A DNA stretch of 6,453 bases, from NCBI RefSeq assembly GCF_012569285.1, contig NZ_CP046199.1:1-6453 (forward strand), in the 5' to 3' direction. Numbering within the stretch: the first letter of the stretch is position 1; every line of letters begins with the position of its first letter. The stretch comes from Enterobacteriaceae endosymbiont of Donacia proxima. GTDB taxonomy: Bacteria > Pseudomonadota > Gammaproteobacteria > Enterobacterales > Enterobacteriaceae. Shown piece after piece: positions 6,306 to 6,453 of this stretch. Both the position numbers and the translations under genes were made by a program. Below the pieces are notes generated by a model. The model saw only the letters and a program-made list of their open reading frames with translations. It was not told where the DNA came from and made no database searches.

Positions 6306-6345
6306 TTTTTAATCCCTTTTTAATCCCTTTTTAATCCCTTTTTAA
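6306..6345. repeat. Three 11-bp direct repeats TTTTTAATCCC
   Basis: Exact copies at 6306-6316, 6317-6327 and 6328-6338, plus a partial fourth (TTTTTAA, 6339-6345). The reverse complement, GGGATTAAAAA, shares GGGAT and an adjoining A-run with the 22-bp iterons. The 11-base period is half the iteron period, about one helical turn. They may be a second set of Rep sites in the opposite orientation, or melting-region 13-mer-like repeats. Confidence 0.85.
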
Positions 6346-6360
6346 ATAATTAAAAAGATC

Positions 6361-6388
6361 TTGTAAAAAAAAAAAAAGAGTATATAAT
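6361..6388 (+). promoter_or_regulatory. Candidate promoter of the adhesin gene (if circular)
   Basis: TTGTAA (6361-6366) and a perfect TATAAT (6383-6388) are 16 bases apart, with most of the spacer a run of A (A13 at 6365-6377). If the window closes into a circle, transcription would start near 6395, about 60 bases before the adhesin ATG at base 1. An AGAAG six bases before that ATG (6443-6447) would be its ribosome-binding site, the best one on the plasmid. Confidence 0.4.
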
Positions 6389-6453
6389 ATATTGTATATG
6401 AATGATTTTGACTAAATAGTTAGTTATTAAAAATTTTTTGATAGAAGTTTATA

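Larger units (their letters stand above)
5813..6453. other. Non-coding replication origin region
   Basis: 641 bases between the rep start and the window end with no credible gene. Going right it holds a hairpin (5846-5880), an isolated GGGAT-core site (5915-5925), short CAAA/GAAA repeats (5973-6007), an unstructured A/T-rich stretch (6008-6170), four iterons (6173-6260), an A/T-only stretch (6271-6290), three 11-bp repeats (6306-6338) and a candidate promoter (6361-6388). I see no match to the DnaA box TTATNCACA: neither CACA nor TGTG occurs here. Initiation may therefore depend mainly on Rep. The region separates two divergent transcription units if the plasmid is circular. Confidence 0.75.

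Noticed and set aside
6408..6430. TTGACT as a -35 box for the adhesin gene
   Set aside because: No -10-like sequence at 16-18 bases; the nearest (TATTAA) is only 11 bases away. The pair at 6361-6388 is better.

Overview
The window is extremely A+T-rich. It has short intergenic gaps, lysine/asparagine/isoleucine-rich proteins and many poly-A/poly-T runs, which is the signature of a strongly reduced, vertically transmitted bacterial symbiont. It carries a plasmid-type replication initiator next to an iteron array, so it is a plasmid rather than a chromosome. It begins exactly at an ATG, and its last bases would supply a plausible ribosome-binding site and promoter for that ATG. The 6453 bases are therefore probably one complete circular plasmid opened at the first gene (inference).

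Four genes are supported. Rightward: an inverse-autotransporter adhesin of the intimin/invasin family (1-2841) and an enterobacterial PehA-like GH28 endopolygalacturonase with all catalytic residues intact (2929-4224). Leftward: a TrfA-family replication initiator (5812-4940), followed by a stand-alone prephenate dehydratase domain (4871-4221) that lacks both the chorismate mutase and the ACT regulatory domain of PheA. pehA and pheA converge and share a TTAA that holds both stop codons. The 641 bases from 5813 to 6453 are non-coding and look like the replication origin: four perfect 22-bp iterons, an A/T-only stretch, and three perfect 11-bp repeats, with the two repeat families sharing a GGGAT core in opposite orientation. 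A further GGGAT core lies in the rep leader.

Pectin-degrading enzyme plus phenylalanine synthesis plus a surface adhesin fits a gammaproteobacterial symbiont of a plant-feeding beetle. The pectinase suggests symbionts of leaf beetles (Cassidinae 'Ca. Stammera', Donaciinae 'Ca. Macropleicola'). The phenylalanine gene would favour the reed-beetle (Donaciinae) type, which also supplies amino acids. This is inference from gene content and recalled family knowledge.

The most striking unexplained structure is a perfect 50-bp palindrome with no spacer (4685-4734) inside the prephenate dehydratase coding sequence. As a whole the plasmid looks like a small symbiosis plasmid: one gene for its own copying, one for host attachment, one for digesting the host's food and one for a nutrient (phenylalanine, precursor of tyrosine for cuticle hardening).
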